Assembly (NCBI GenBank): GCA_950106755.1
Contig: OX467086.1
Coordinates: forward strand, 27,856,001 to 27,920,000
Length of the DNA stretch: 64,000 nt
Reading direction: 5' to 3'
Source: Climacium dendroides
Lineage: Eukaryota; Streptophyta; Bryopsida; Hypnales; Climaciaceae
Below are positions 24,525 through 35,500 of the stretch, one piece after another; the first letter of the stretch is position 1, and each line of letters starts with the position of its first letter. Both the position numbers and the translations under genes were made by a program. The notes below the pieces were generated by a model, which did not search any database, was not told the origin of the DNA, and worked only from the letters and a program-made list of their open reading frames with translations.

Positions 24525-25093
24525 TTAACCCCTAAAAGACCATTGTCCCTTCGGGGGACAAATTGGATTTCGGGCAGTTACCTACGGGCTGAAATTTTGT
24601 CATGATTTTTTGAAACTTTTTTTGAAGATAGAAAAATATTAGTTTAATTTTAATTTCTTCTTAAAGATATTAATAATTTAGATTTTTCTTCATTCTCATA
24701 TCTATTTCTACTTAACAAATTTTTAAAATATGAAAATTAATTTTTTTTTAAAAATTTTCTTTTTTCCTAGACTTTCAACTCAATTTCCCACAATAAGGAT
24801 TTAAAGCTCAAAACTTTGTAGTGCAAAAAATTTAAGTTAAAAAAGTTCAAAGTCAAATAATCCAGTCCCGCAAGGTGCTGAAAAAATTGTTTTTCTCACT
24901 TTAAACGCAAATATCTTTTAATCTATGTGGTCAAAATTTCTGAAATTTTTTCCACACATTTCCATACTAGTAAGGTATAAGATCCTACGGTTGGATGTGA
25001 AAAAAAAATTCAAATTTTTTTACTCTTTGCTACAGAAATGGCGATTTTGAGTGTTTTTTGGCAGAAATAAGGCCTTGGTCCTTTAGGGGTTAA
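24525..25093 (-). mobile_element. piggyBac-like TTAA element, copy B (internally deleted)
   Basis: TTAA at both ends, then CCCCTAAAAGACCATTG and, at the right, GGTCCTTTAGGGG. Inverted relative to copy A at 13765 and closely matching it over both outer parts (for example GGGCAGTTACCTACGGGCTG and GCAAGGTGCTGAAAAAATTG), but without about 370 bp of its centre. A typical internal-deletion derivative. Confidence 0.8.
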
Positions 25094-25212
25094 ATCATTC
25101 CCAATTGCTATTCCAAGGGTGGTATTTAACTATACTGCCATATGGCGGTGATTGTGCCTTTATTGCGTAATTGAGAAGCAAATCAATGAGTTTACCTTGC
25201 ACTTAAATAGCA

Positions 25213-25812
25213 GCATTGAAGAATGTCATTGGTGAAGAATAATGTGTCCATGTACATGAGAACCACAGCTTCATTAAATTGATGAGTTCTGAGTAGGAAG
25301 AAAGTTCAATTCATGTAGACAACCATTTGACCATGCAGTAAGTGTAGCGATCCTAATAAAAACCACATCATCAACATGCCAAATAATCCCAGATGCATCA
25401 AAAGAACTACAAGGAAAGAGGTACCTAGCCAAAGGTTGGGATTGTCCTGTCTGAATGTTAGATTGAATATAAACCAATCAATTAGATCCCACGGAAGGCC
25501 TCCTGTACAAGTCATCTGGACCAATCCACTTTGGCAACTAGCAGATGTGCAAAATCCTCCGATGAACCCAAGAAACTTCTCTACTTTTACTTGACTAATT
25601 TCAAATGGGCCGGATTGTAAATGGTCAACTAAATCCAATTTAACATGGCAGAGCCAAAGATTGATTGAAACCTGCTGTACTATGGATTCTACTGGCAGTT
25701 TAAGACATACTAGGTAGTTTATCCTACCTCCAAGACTTTCATTCTGATTCCATGAGATAAGTAAGAGACCACGAAAAATATTCATAAAAATTTGAATAAC
25801 TCTACTCTCCAT
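25213..25812 (-). pseudogene. Decayed exon of an unknown gene
   Basis: The minus strand has a 168-codon frame (25306-25812) with coding character: ISWNQNESLGGRINYLVCLK, CHVKLDLVDHLQSGPFEISQ and KVEKFLGFIGGFCTSASCQS. The sense then passes to a second frame (SSFDASGIIWHVDDVVF, RIATLTAWSNGCLHELNFLP) and a third (FNEAVVLMYMDTLFF, TNDILQCCYLSAR), the last ending at a GTAAAC donor at about 25193. At least two indels are needed, so it is a pseudogene fragment. I do not recognise the family. Unlike the other broken genes here, its damage is by frameshift. Confidence 0.45.
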
Positions 25813-27439
25813 CCCTCATTGTTAGTAGTAATGTAAGGCATGGCTAATCCCTATTTTTGAAATAAGAATACCAATTTATGAGTTGAGATATTATTATTTA
25901 TAATCCAATTATAGAATTTATGAGATGGGATATATTTGTAATCATTCAAGTGTTAAATTTATGAAGTGATAAGATTTACAATGTTTTATTGTATAAATTT
26001 AAAAAGCCAATATAATTTTTTAACAATTATATAGATTCAAAATAAGGTTATATACAATCAAAACATCTATAAATATGTTCATCTTTATAAAATTTTATTA
26101 TCATATATTGAAGTAAGTTTTATATCTAATTATTTTAATTTGCTAATATTTAAATTTTCAAATGCCACATGGCATATTGGTAATAGTTAAAAGTACTGTT
26201 TAGATTCCACCTTGTTTATATAAAATGAAATAATTTCAATAATAATAATCTATCACCTTGATGAATAAAATTGAATATGACAAACAACATAGTCAATAAG
26301 GAATTCGATTTTAATGCTTCAACATTTATCTTCTTAATTAGTGGTTAGCGCTTGCTATGCTATGCATTCACCACACTATTTAGTAGTAAAATTTGTATAT
26401 TTTTAAATAGAATGTAGAATAATATTTTTTATAAGTCTTTAGTAAAAAGTTATTTAAGTGATTTTATAGAAATGTTTCCAAATATGCATATATTATTATG
26501 CGTGATGTAAATTTTAAATATAAATGAATGAAGTATATACATTATAAATGAATGAAGTATATGTAGTGATGAATGCATTAAAAAATATATATACATTGAA
26601 CTATAAAAAAATCCGAATATAAATAGCAAAAATGTTTGAAGTCTAATATAATTGTATTAATGGGTTTATAGCTTATTAAATCAAAATTGTGGAAATAAAA
26701 TGAAACATGAAGCCAACAAGAAGATCTAAACCAAACATCTATAATATCACTCTATTTGACCTTCATAACATCACATTTTATACAATGTGATATTACAAAG
26801 ATTTAGTGGACATTGATGGACTTTGTAAGATCACACTATTTAAAAATTTGATATTAGAGAAGGCCTTGTGATTTTAATAGTATGATGATGATGAATGAAT
26901 GTTGTTGAAAGCCAAGCTTGATAAAGAAAAGTTGTAATTCCACATTTTAAAATTTGAATACCAAAAGAAATTTAAATCCTATACATTCAAATTGATATAA
27001 TGATAAAAATGGAATGTTTTACATACATTTATATAACTAGTTCCCATGTTTAATTGATAATTCAAAGAAAGTTCATAGAAAATATGCTATTATTGTACTT
27101 TTCATTTGAAATTTGTTTTTTGAATCAAAGAAAATTTTATATTATTTTACAATTTACAATAATTGATTATTTTTTGGCTGAAAATGTAACTTGTATAATA
27201 CCTTGATATGTCTAACAAAAATGTACGTATCATTTTAGACAATCAACAACCCTACCACAATCTCAATGATTAATAAATGATGAGTTTCACTTTTCCAAAA
27301 CTTCTTCATACAAACCATATTCTTCATTTCTTTGAAAAATTAGAAAGTTAAATGTTCATATGCATATGTTAAAAAGGGCATTTAATAATACTTGAAGAAT
27401 ATGATCTCTAATACATTTGAATTATGTATTAAGCCTTCA
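25813..27439. other. Very AT-rich intergenic DNA
   Basis: No gene recognised. A short duplication AATGAATGAAGTATATACATTATAAATGAATGAAGTATAT occurs near 26523-26562 (given here only as the repeated 17-base unit AATGAATGAAGTATATA). The ATGTGATATTACAAAG phrase near 26780 also occurs at 127-140, so a dispersed repeat is possible. Confidence 0.4.
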
Positions 27440-27539
27440 AAGTCCAAGGCCTTTGGGGGTTTTAAAATGTCATTGCTTTTGAATTGTTACAAGCCTAAAT
27501 GTCACTAAGGTATAGAAATTTCAATTACCTTCATATTAT

Positions 27540-28720
27540 GGTTGTGTTCTACAAGGTCATTTTCTTTTAACATAAATTCCCTTTTTAACATATGCATAGG
27601 GCATTTATGTTATTATAAATGCCCTAAAAACAAAATTTTCAAAAATGACCTCAAATTTTCATAAATGCCCTTTTCACAAGGGTAGTTTTATTATGTTTTC
27701 ATATAGGGCATTTTCTTTTAACTTAAATGCCCTTCTTAAAAAAATATCCACATGGTAAAACTATCCTTGTAAAGAAAATGGCTTTGTAAAACAATGTCCA
27801 TAAGGTGAAATTGCCCTTTCATCCAAAATATGCTTGTGATAAAAATCTTTTAACTTAAAAATGCCCTCTTATTAAAAAAAATGGTATGGTAATAATTGTT
27901 TATTCAAAGAAATGGACTTATAGCAAAAACACCCTTGTATGTGCCCTTATATCAAACATACCCTTTTTAGAAAAATGACTATTTAACAAAATTGCCCTTA
28001 TAAAGAATGCAAATGCCATGATGGTAGAATTGTCCATGTGACAAAAAAAAATTTGATTGTAAAAATGCCCTTGTTGTGAAATTGCCTTTGCTATAAAAAT
28101 ACACTCATATTTAAAATGCCTCATGAATGAAAGTGTCTTTATAGAAAAATTGCCCATGTGACAAAATTAGCTATGTAGAAAAAATGCTCATGAGATGAAA
28201 CCTTGTTGTTAAGATGCCCCCATGCCAAAATGTCCTATTAAGGATCCAACCCCTTATAGTAAAAGTGCCTATGTGACAATAATGGCTTTGTAGTAAAAAG
28301 GAATTATGTGTAAGTGCCTTCATACCAAAAATGCCCTCTTAGCAAAAATGCCCTTATAATGAATGCAAATGCTATGATGGTGAAATTAAGAATGTAACAA
28401 AAATATCCTATCTGTGAAAATGCCCTCATATAAGAATGGTTCATAAATCAAAATGTTGTCATGGTATAATTGTTCTTGTCACAGAAAGGGACATGTAGAA
28501 AAAATGCTCGTGTGGTCAAAAAGCGTTCATCCCCAAAACGCCCTTTTATTTAAAAAACCTTCATGATAAAATTGCTTAGGTAATAAAAATGGACTTGTAA
28601 TAAAATTACCCTTGTTTGAAAATGTCCTTATATAAAAAAATGCCCTCGTATTGAGAATGCCCTTATTGTAAAAATGTCTTCTTATTAGAATTGCCTCCTG
28701 TAATGTGAGTTTTGTTTAAT
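27540..28720 (+). repeat. Degenerate repeat with AAAATGCCCTT core
   Basis: About 1.2 kb in which AAAATGCCCTT and close variants (AAATTGCCCTT, AAAATGTCCTT, AAATGCCCTC) recur dozens of times at irregular spacing of roughly 15-40 bases. Interval length and sequence both vary, so it is a decayed short tandem repeat rather than a spacer array of the CRISPR kind. Confidence 0.75.
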
Positions 28721-28839
28721 TGACAAAATTCAAGGTAAATAGTAAAGGGGGGTTAATTCCTAAGGGAAAGGCAAATAAGTCCGTTGCATTGTGACTAAGG
28801 TCACTTGTTTTTAGCAAATAGATACTTATTTATAGGTTT

Positions 28840-29335
28840 ATAGGCTTAATGTGAAGATCCTGCAATTTGGGAAACACAGTCCCAAGAAGCTGCACCACAA
28901 TTTGAGCATTGATGAATGGAACAATGCCCAACAACGCCACACCAAGCCGGCCAATACTTCCCGGACCACACTAAATCTCACCCCTTCTTTTAAAGCCTGC
29001 CACAGAAAGTACATAGGAAGTACACTGCTGTAGTACTGCTGCCCTCTTCCGGTAGGGGTAGTTGGGTTGAAATTCCTGGCAACGGGCTCCCTTTATTTAC
29101 CCTATGTCAGGCCCTTGGGTAATTTTTTTGGATATTGTTTCACAGGTCCTAGGCAGTTTTCAGGGATAGTGTTTTCACAGTTTGTAGGCAGTGTTTTGGA
29201 ATAGTGTTTCATAGGCAATCCGAGCCTAGTGTTCTTTGTCTTTAAAGTTTTTGGGTCTAGTGTTTAGCCTGGTATTGCACAGTGCGTTCAGTGTTTCTCT
29301 ATGTCTCCATATTTGATATTGTGATTTACTTTTTG
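28840..29335. other. GC-richer block dense in AGTGTTTC-type motifs
   Basis: This block stands out from the AT-rich flanks. Its right part holds at least seven close variants of AGTGTTT(C/T) within about 170 bp (29130-29300), the same motif that is scattered through the large MULE to the right. It has no convincing gene; the 60-codon frame at 28851 is not recognised. It may be a detached end of the MULE, separated by the A-rich array. Confidence 0.45.
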
Positions 29336-29339
29336 GTTG

Positions 29340-31200
29340 GGGCCCTTCTATATACAACAACAATTAAAAAAAATCAAAGTCCATAATATAAAATAAACTA
29401 AAACTATTAATACAAAGAGAAGAACATGAATTTTTTAAAAAAAAGGAGGAAGGAAAGAACATAATAAAGAATGAACTATAGGAGTTCATTAAGAAATGGA
29501 AAAATTCACATACAATAAAATAAAGAAAGGCACATAGACCCAATAAAAAAAAATAGAATTAGAAAAAAAAATATGGAATAAAAAAATCAAACACATAAAA
29601 CCGCCAGAAATGGATAGATCTAGAAGGGGGGGAAATGGAATACCTAAAAAAAATGGAAGAAGAAGAACTCCTTCAATACACTAAAGCCGTCATGAAAAAA
29701 GGATATTATTTAATGAAACACCAATCAACGCTAGAAAAATAAAAAAAAGGTAACAAACAATGAACCCTATAAGTTCATTAGGAAAGAGAATAATTCACTT
29801 ACAATAAAAGAAAGAAAGCCACATAGACCCTATCAATGGAAAAAAATGAATTATAAATAAAAAAAATTGGAAATTAAGAAAAGAAACACATTAAAAACCC
29901 AAGAAATGGATAGATCTAAAAGGGGGGGAAATGGAATACCTAAAAAAAATGGAAGAAGAACAAATCCTTCAATACACTAAAACCTTCATGAAAAAAGGAA
30001 AAAAATGAATTATAAATAAAAAAAATTGGAAATTAAAAAAAGAAACACATTAAGAACCCAAGAAATGGATAGATCTAAAAGGGGGGGAAATGGAATACCT
30101 AAAAAAAATGGAAGAAGAACAAATCCTTCAATACACTAAAACCTTCATGAAAAAAGGAAAAAAATGAATTATAAATTAAAAAATTGGAAATTAAAAAAAG
30201 AAACACAATCATTAAGAACCCAAGAAATGGATAGATCTAAAAGGGGGGGGGGGAATGGAATACTTAAAAAAAAATGGAAGAAAAACAACTCCTTCAATAC
30301 ACTAAAACCGTCATGAAAAAAGGATATTATTTAATGAAACACCAATCAATGCTAGAAAAATAAAAAAAAGGTAACAAACAATGAACCCTATAAGTTCATT
30401 AGGAAAGAGAATAATTCACTTACAATAAAAGAAAGAAAGCCACATAGGCCAGAACAATAAAAACCAAAGAAATTAGAAAAAGAAAATAGAATTAAAAACG
30501 AAACACATGAACACCCCCATAAAAGGATAGGTCCAAAAGGGAGAAAAATGGAATATTTAAAACAAACTACAACTGTAACTCCTTTAATTTACTAAAGCCT
30601 ACAGTTATAAACAATTTAAATGAAACATCTATAAGCAAAAAAATAAGTAAAGGAAGAAAAGAAGCCAACAAAGACTGAACTCTATGAGTTCTTTAAGAAA
30701 TGGAGAAAATCACATACAATAACAAAAAGAAAGTGGTATAGATCAGAAGAATGAAAAAGAATGGTATTAGAATTTTTTTTTTATAGAATTCAAAAAAGAA
30801 ACACATCAACACCCCTAAAAGTAGATAGATCCAAAAGGGGAAAAAATAGCATATTAACAACAAAAGAAGAATAACAACTACTTGAATACACAAATTATGG
30901 CACATCAAATTTGTGAAATTAAGGCACATAGACCCAATTTAAAAAAAAAAATTAATTAGAAATTAGAAATAAAAAATGCAATAATGAAGAATATAGACAA
31001 CAAAATGAAAAAGGCATCAACCAATGGGAAAAATGGAATATTAAAAAAAAATGAAGAAGAACAACTCCTTCAATAGCCTAAAACCAACATTACAAAGTTA
31101 GTCAATGAAACATCAAGCACTCAAAAAATGAAATGAAGATTCCAAGAACCTAATAAAGAATTCACTTAATGGGGGGATTAAGAAATATAAACAATTAAAA
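29340..31200 (+). repeat. A-rich repeat array beside the MULE
   Basis: Several diverged units share, in order, AAATGGATAGATCTAAAAGG, GGAATACCTAAAAAAAATGG, AAGAAGAACAA, CCTTCAATACACTAAAACC, CATGAAAAAAGG and GGCACATAGACCCAAT. Clear starts are near 29605, 29893, 30062, 30225, 30522 and 30818. The spacing of 160-300 bp shows both full and shortened units. One more unit, inverted, lies at 38570-38880 on the other side of the Ulp1-like gene. Confidence 0.85.
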
Positions 31201-31204
31201 TAAT

Positions 31205-32585
31205 CTAGGGTTTAGGAAGTGACATGTAGGGAAAAACAATAATTACTCAACTTGTGTTTCACACGTAGGCCTGTCATGATGGCAACCAAGCCGGAATGTT
31301 TTAGGGCTTGTGTTTCACAACGAGCTACCTTTGTGGTAGGTACGGGTTTACGTTTGGAACCAACCCTCGCCAAGGAGCCAGACGTGAAGCAAACACGCGT
31401 TCCAGCCAACTCGAGTAGAGATCATTTTTGCGGTTTAAGTGCTTGCATGTACTGTCTGGCGTAGCGTTCCTAGTGTTTCAGGTGTTTGAGATTGTATCAT
31501 TGCACGATTTCAGAGAAAACATAAGTTGTGAAGTAGTTTGTGAGCAGGGGCAGACTTCGACTTGCTGCGCACACGGAAGAAAGTTGCGGTTTAGGAAGGG
31601 TGACATTTTTTAATTTTGCTTGCCACCCGTGTGAGACGGCCGGGCGCAATGAACAGCCTACGAGGGCGCGATGTCTTGCCTTGCGGAAGCTTAGGATTTA
31701 GGCATGAGCGGTTTGCGGAGTACTCATTTCCTTTTCAACGGTTTAGGATGGTGCGGCGCATTCAAATGGCGGTGCGGCGTATGTGACAACGCTTCAAGGA
31801 AACAAGAGTTCTAACGTGCACACCATTGCACAACTGGTGAGTTCCTTTGTTGCGGTGCTGGTTGGTGATGTTAGGTTAGCTTTGCGTCTGTCGTGCAGGA
31901 ATTTTTTGCAGCAGAACTCAGGTCACGGTAATTTGGTTGTCCTGCGCGATAGTGCAGAAGTTCGGGCAAACATAGTTAGTGTCGGGTGCAGGAGAGCGGA
32001 TTAGGGGGGTGCGGAGAAACACAGGTGCAGTATAGCATTTGCTGAGAGAAATTTGTGAAGTTTCATCACTCAGTATAGGACAGAGTTAAGGGCCGGGTGC
32101 AAACTACCGACGAAGGCGCAAAATGAACGAGAATCATGGGTGAGGGTTTAGAATTTCATGCAATGCGGGTTCTTATAGGGTTTAGGGTTCATGACTTAGT
32201 AAGACTGTCCGGGTTGAGTTAGCTTGACTCCTAATTTGGGTTTGCCGACTCGACATTGTTGAGTTAGCGTGACTCCAAATTTGGGTGTGTCGGCTCGACA
32301 GGTGCACCGAAAAGGACGGCGGCAGAGTCTTTAGCGTGTGGCAAATGTCATTTTAGCCAAGCACGTTCAAACAGCCTATTGGAGTCTGTAATTTAGGCAT
32401 TGCAAGTTAACTGATTTTATGTCCTGTTATTTATTCCATCCTGTCATGACTGGTATAGGACACCCTTTGAATACCCGGAGCGGTGCTGGTATTATCAGCC
32501 AGTGTTTCAGTGGGGCGAGCACATCGGTTGGAGGAACTAGTTTGGATTCGTTGAGTCGGGTTTCAAAGTCAAATATTGTTGTTTG
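31205..32585 (+). promoter_or_regulatory. 5' region of the Ulp1-like gene
   Basis: GC-richer, non-coding stretch running from AGGGTTTAGG at 31207 to the ATG at 32586. It carries AGTGTTTC-type motifs (31249, 31309, 31469, 32501), many GTTTAGG units (31585, 31740, 32178 and others) and a short duplicated phrase, GAGTTAGCTTGACTCC at 32215 and GAGTTAGCGTGACTCC at 32259. By analogy with MuDR, it should hold the promoter; no TATA box is convincing. Confidence 0.4.
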
Positions 32586-35500
32586 ATGGCGAAGACCAAG
32601 CACACGGTTGCGGCACCGGAAGTGCGTGGACAAGCTTCTGGTAATGCGGACCGAGAGGACTCCCATGATTCAGAGGTAAGTGTTTCTGCGAGCATGTTGC
32701 TTTCCTCATTTTCAAGGGTTTAGGGTTTAGTAAGGTAGAATTGAAAGGGGTTTGGGATGGCACTAATTTTGCTGGGTTCTGCTGTTTTATAGAAGGCACT
32801 TGAAACAGGACCATCCAAGCCCGCGACAATGGTGAGGGAGGCTGCCAACAAGCTGGTAGCAACGGTGAGGGAGGCTTCCAGCGCACAACCTCGGACAGAG
32901 TTTCGACGCCCATTGACAATCGACGGGAAGCGGTTGAATGTGAACTTCGGCTCGGAGGAGGAGTACAACCGACTCATTAACGAATACGTACTGCAAGCGT
33001 GCACGTCCATTCCAAAGCCGGGTGACCCAAAACGGAAGTTCAAGAAATGCATCCACTACGGGAGGGACAACTTCGCCAACAAAATGCGCTTGAATAAGCA
33101 CAGGTGGGACGCGGAGTGTCCGGCTGTACAGGATGAAATGGGAAACCCAAAACGCTTACTTCCGTATCCGGATTAGGGCATCAGACAGGGAAAGAGTTCG
33201 GAGATGTTGCGGGCAGGTGCAACGGCGGAAGAGCAAGCCAAGAGTAAGGGCAAATCAAAGTCCAAGAAGGGTGGAACCAGCTTTGCATAGCCAAGTGAAG
33301 CAATGGCAGTCATGAAGGGCGCTGAAGAAGTTGTGCCAGAGGAAGAACAACCAGATGGAGGTGCAGCGGCAGAAGACCTACCGAAACACTCTGGTGGGGA
33401 ACGTGACGAGGGCAAGCAATGTGCGAAACACTCCGGTGATGAGGTTCACGCAGGTGCATTCGCATTGGTTCAACGAGAGAGCGTGGAGGCAACACTGACT
33501 GAGGGACTTGAAGGACGGACAACGCAAACGAGTTTGGCGTCGACCAAGAAAAAGGCACCCACGAAGAAAGCTCGCGAAACACTGGACAGCAAGGCCTGCG
33601 TGAAGACGGTAGCGGCGACCGAAGTGCTCCCTCTATCCAGTGATGATGATGAGCCCTCGCAGCCCGCGCAGAAGCGTAAACATGTGGAGTCCGGGAAGAC
33701 GACTGCCAAGAAGTAGAAGATACGGTTTTTGGAGCGTGGTAGTGATGCGGATGAGGGAGGGACAAAAGAGGAGATCCCATATGAAGGGGACGACAATATC
33801 GAGGCGGATGTGTCTCCAGCAGGTGAAGCGGCCGCGGTCTTGCAACGGCTAGTGAATTCAGGAGCACCTCCCGCTTCAGAAGTCTCAGTAGACTCCTAGA
33901 ATTTGTACGAGGAAGAAACACGATTACCACCAAGTGAAGAACTGGAAGGAGTGTCAACTTGTTCGCCGATGCAGCAAGCAGATCCGGTTTGGGGCGAGCA
34001 ACCTCATTCTGTCGTGGTCGGGGAGAAGCCGGTGAGGTTTTTGAAGACGAAGGCGGCCCTTGCAGGTGCCCCAAAGCGATGTCTAACAGCAGCAACAACG
34101 GCAAAGAAGCCCAAGAAGGATGGCGTTGAGGGAGTGAAGCCTCTTATTACCGACGACATTGCAAAAAACCCGGCAAAGACTTGAAGTACATGTGGGTCTC
34201 ATGCTGCGAGGCGCCCTAGTAGCAGAGTCGTGTGTTCTGAAGACGAAAACTCTGAGGATGGCAGCCCTTCAGCCATGCACGAGTCAGGGCATGAGCCAAC
34301 TGCAGAGGAGTTGCCATTCGACCCACGAGCTGCATGCCAGACGTTGGATGGAGTGACACAGATGCCATGTCCTGAAGACTACGGTCGTGAAGACCACGGA
34401 ACACTGGATTCTGAGGATGACATGGCAGACTTCCACCGCGAGCTCTGTGGGGAACAATCAGCTCCACAGGATGCTGAGACTGCGTCTCCTAGCATGGTTG
34501 CTGGAGACTCGAAGTGCAACATGAAGGACAACGCCTACAATAGTTTAGCACTATCTTCCCCGACAAATTCACATTGCTGGAGGTGCCCAGGGCTGGATAA
34601 CGCGGAGTTGAAGCATTATTGGTTGTGCGGAGAGTGTCCTCCGCCGCCACATGTATATCATCCGGAGTTGAAAAAAGAGACTGACTCACGGAATGACTGT
34701 CTCCAGGCTGATGAGCGTGAAGTGAAGCAGCGGGCGCGGGTTAAGTCAGATGCCTTGGCCGCATCTTGGCAGAAGATATCCAAACCTGTCCATGGTCCCC
34801 CTCTTGACCTGTTTCACCTTGTACAAATTAGACCAACACTTCTAGATTGGGACTACAAGGGCCAGACCGCAGTAGAGTTCAAGTCCCACTTTCAGAAGTC
34901 GTGGACTACAGGAACATTCCAAGCCGCCACGCGGGAATGCTCCATGTGGTGATTGTGTGAGGCCAAGGTACTCTCCTTCCCTAAAACCCGACGACCTCTA
35001 TGTTGTGTCACTGTTGTAATTTAGTCCAGAACTTTGGTGGCTTCAAAGTGGTGGAGAGCATGGATAACGCTGTAGTGTTTTAGTAATCTCCTTGTACTGT
35101 TTCGGGACGTGTGACACTGTAGTGTTTCAACTTCATGATTTAGGCTGAAATCAGTTCCCTTCTCTCCTAATCCATTCTCATCCGTTGCACAGGAGGAGGA
35201 TTATCCCAATGTGGCCGATGCGGCTGGCAGGGCTGTGAAATCCATATGCGCCTCTGTGAAGTATGAGCAAGTCCCCCCCGATGTCGACTTGCTATCGAAT
35301 TTCCTTCAATTTCTGAGCGACTCAGCTACTTACGAGTCGAGGTGTTCACAGTCGGCAACGGAGCTACGCTTGCTTCAAGAGCGAGTTGTGCAGGAGATGG
35401 TAGATTCATTCCGACGAGACACTGCCTTCAGACGTGAGAGCTACCGTTGGGATTGGTGTCCAATCTGGTGGATTGTCTCAGCTCCTACAGTCGTCCACAA

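Noticed and set aside
27540..28720. CRISPR-like array
   Set aside because: The core is short, spacers vary in length, and the genome is that of a plant with spliced genes.
28851..29033. 60-codon frame with HHNLSIDEWNNAQQRH
   Set aside because: No family recognised and no supporting splice sites; probably chance in a GC-richer block.
31205..32760. Telomere or interstitial telomere array (TTTAGGG)
   Set aside because: GTTTAGG units are single and scattered with other DNA between them; at most two or three occur in a row.
33310..34104. 264-codon minus-strand frame
   Set aside because: It is opposite to the long plus-strand Ulp1-like frame and is rich in Ser, Leu and Pro as expected of an antisense reading.
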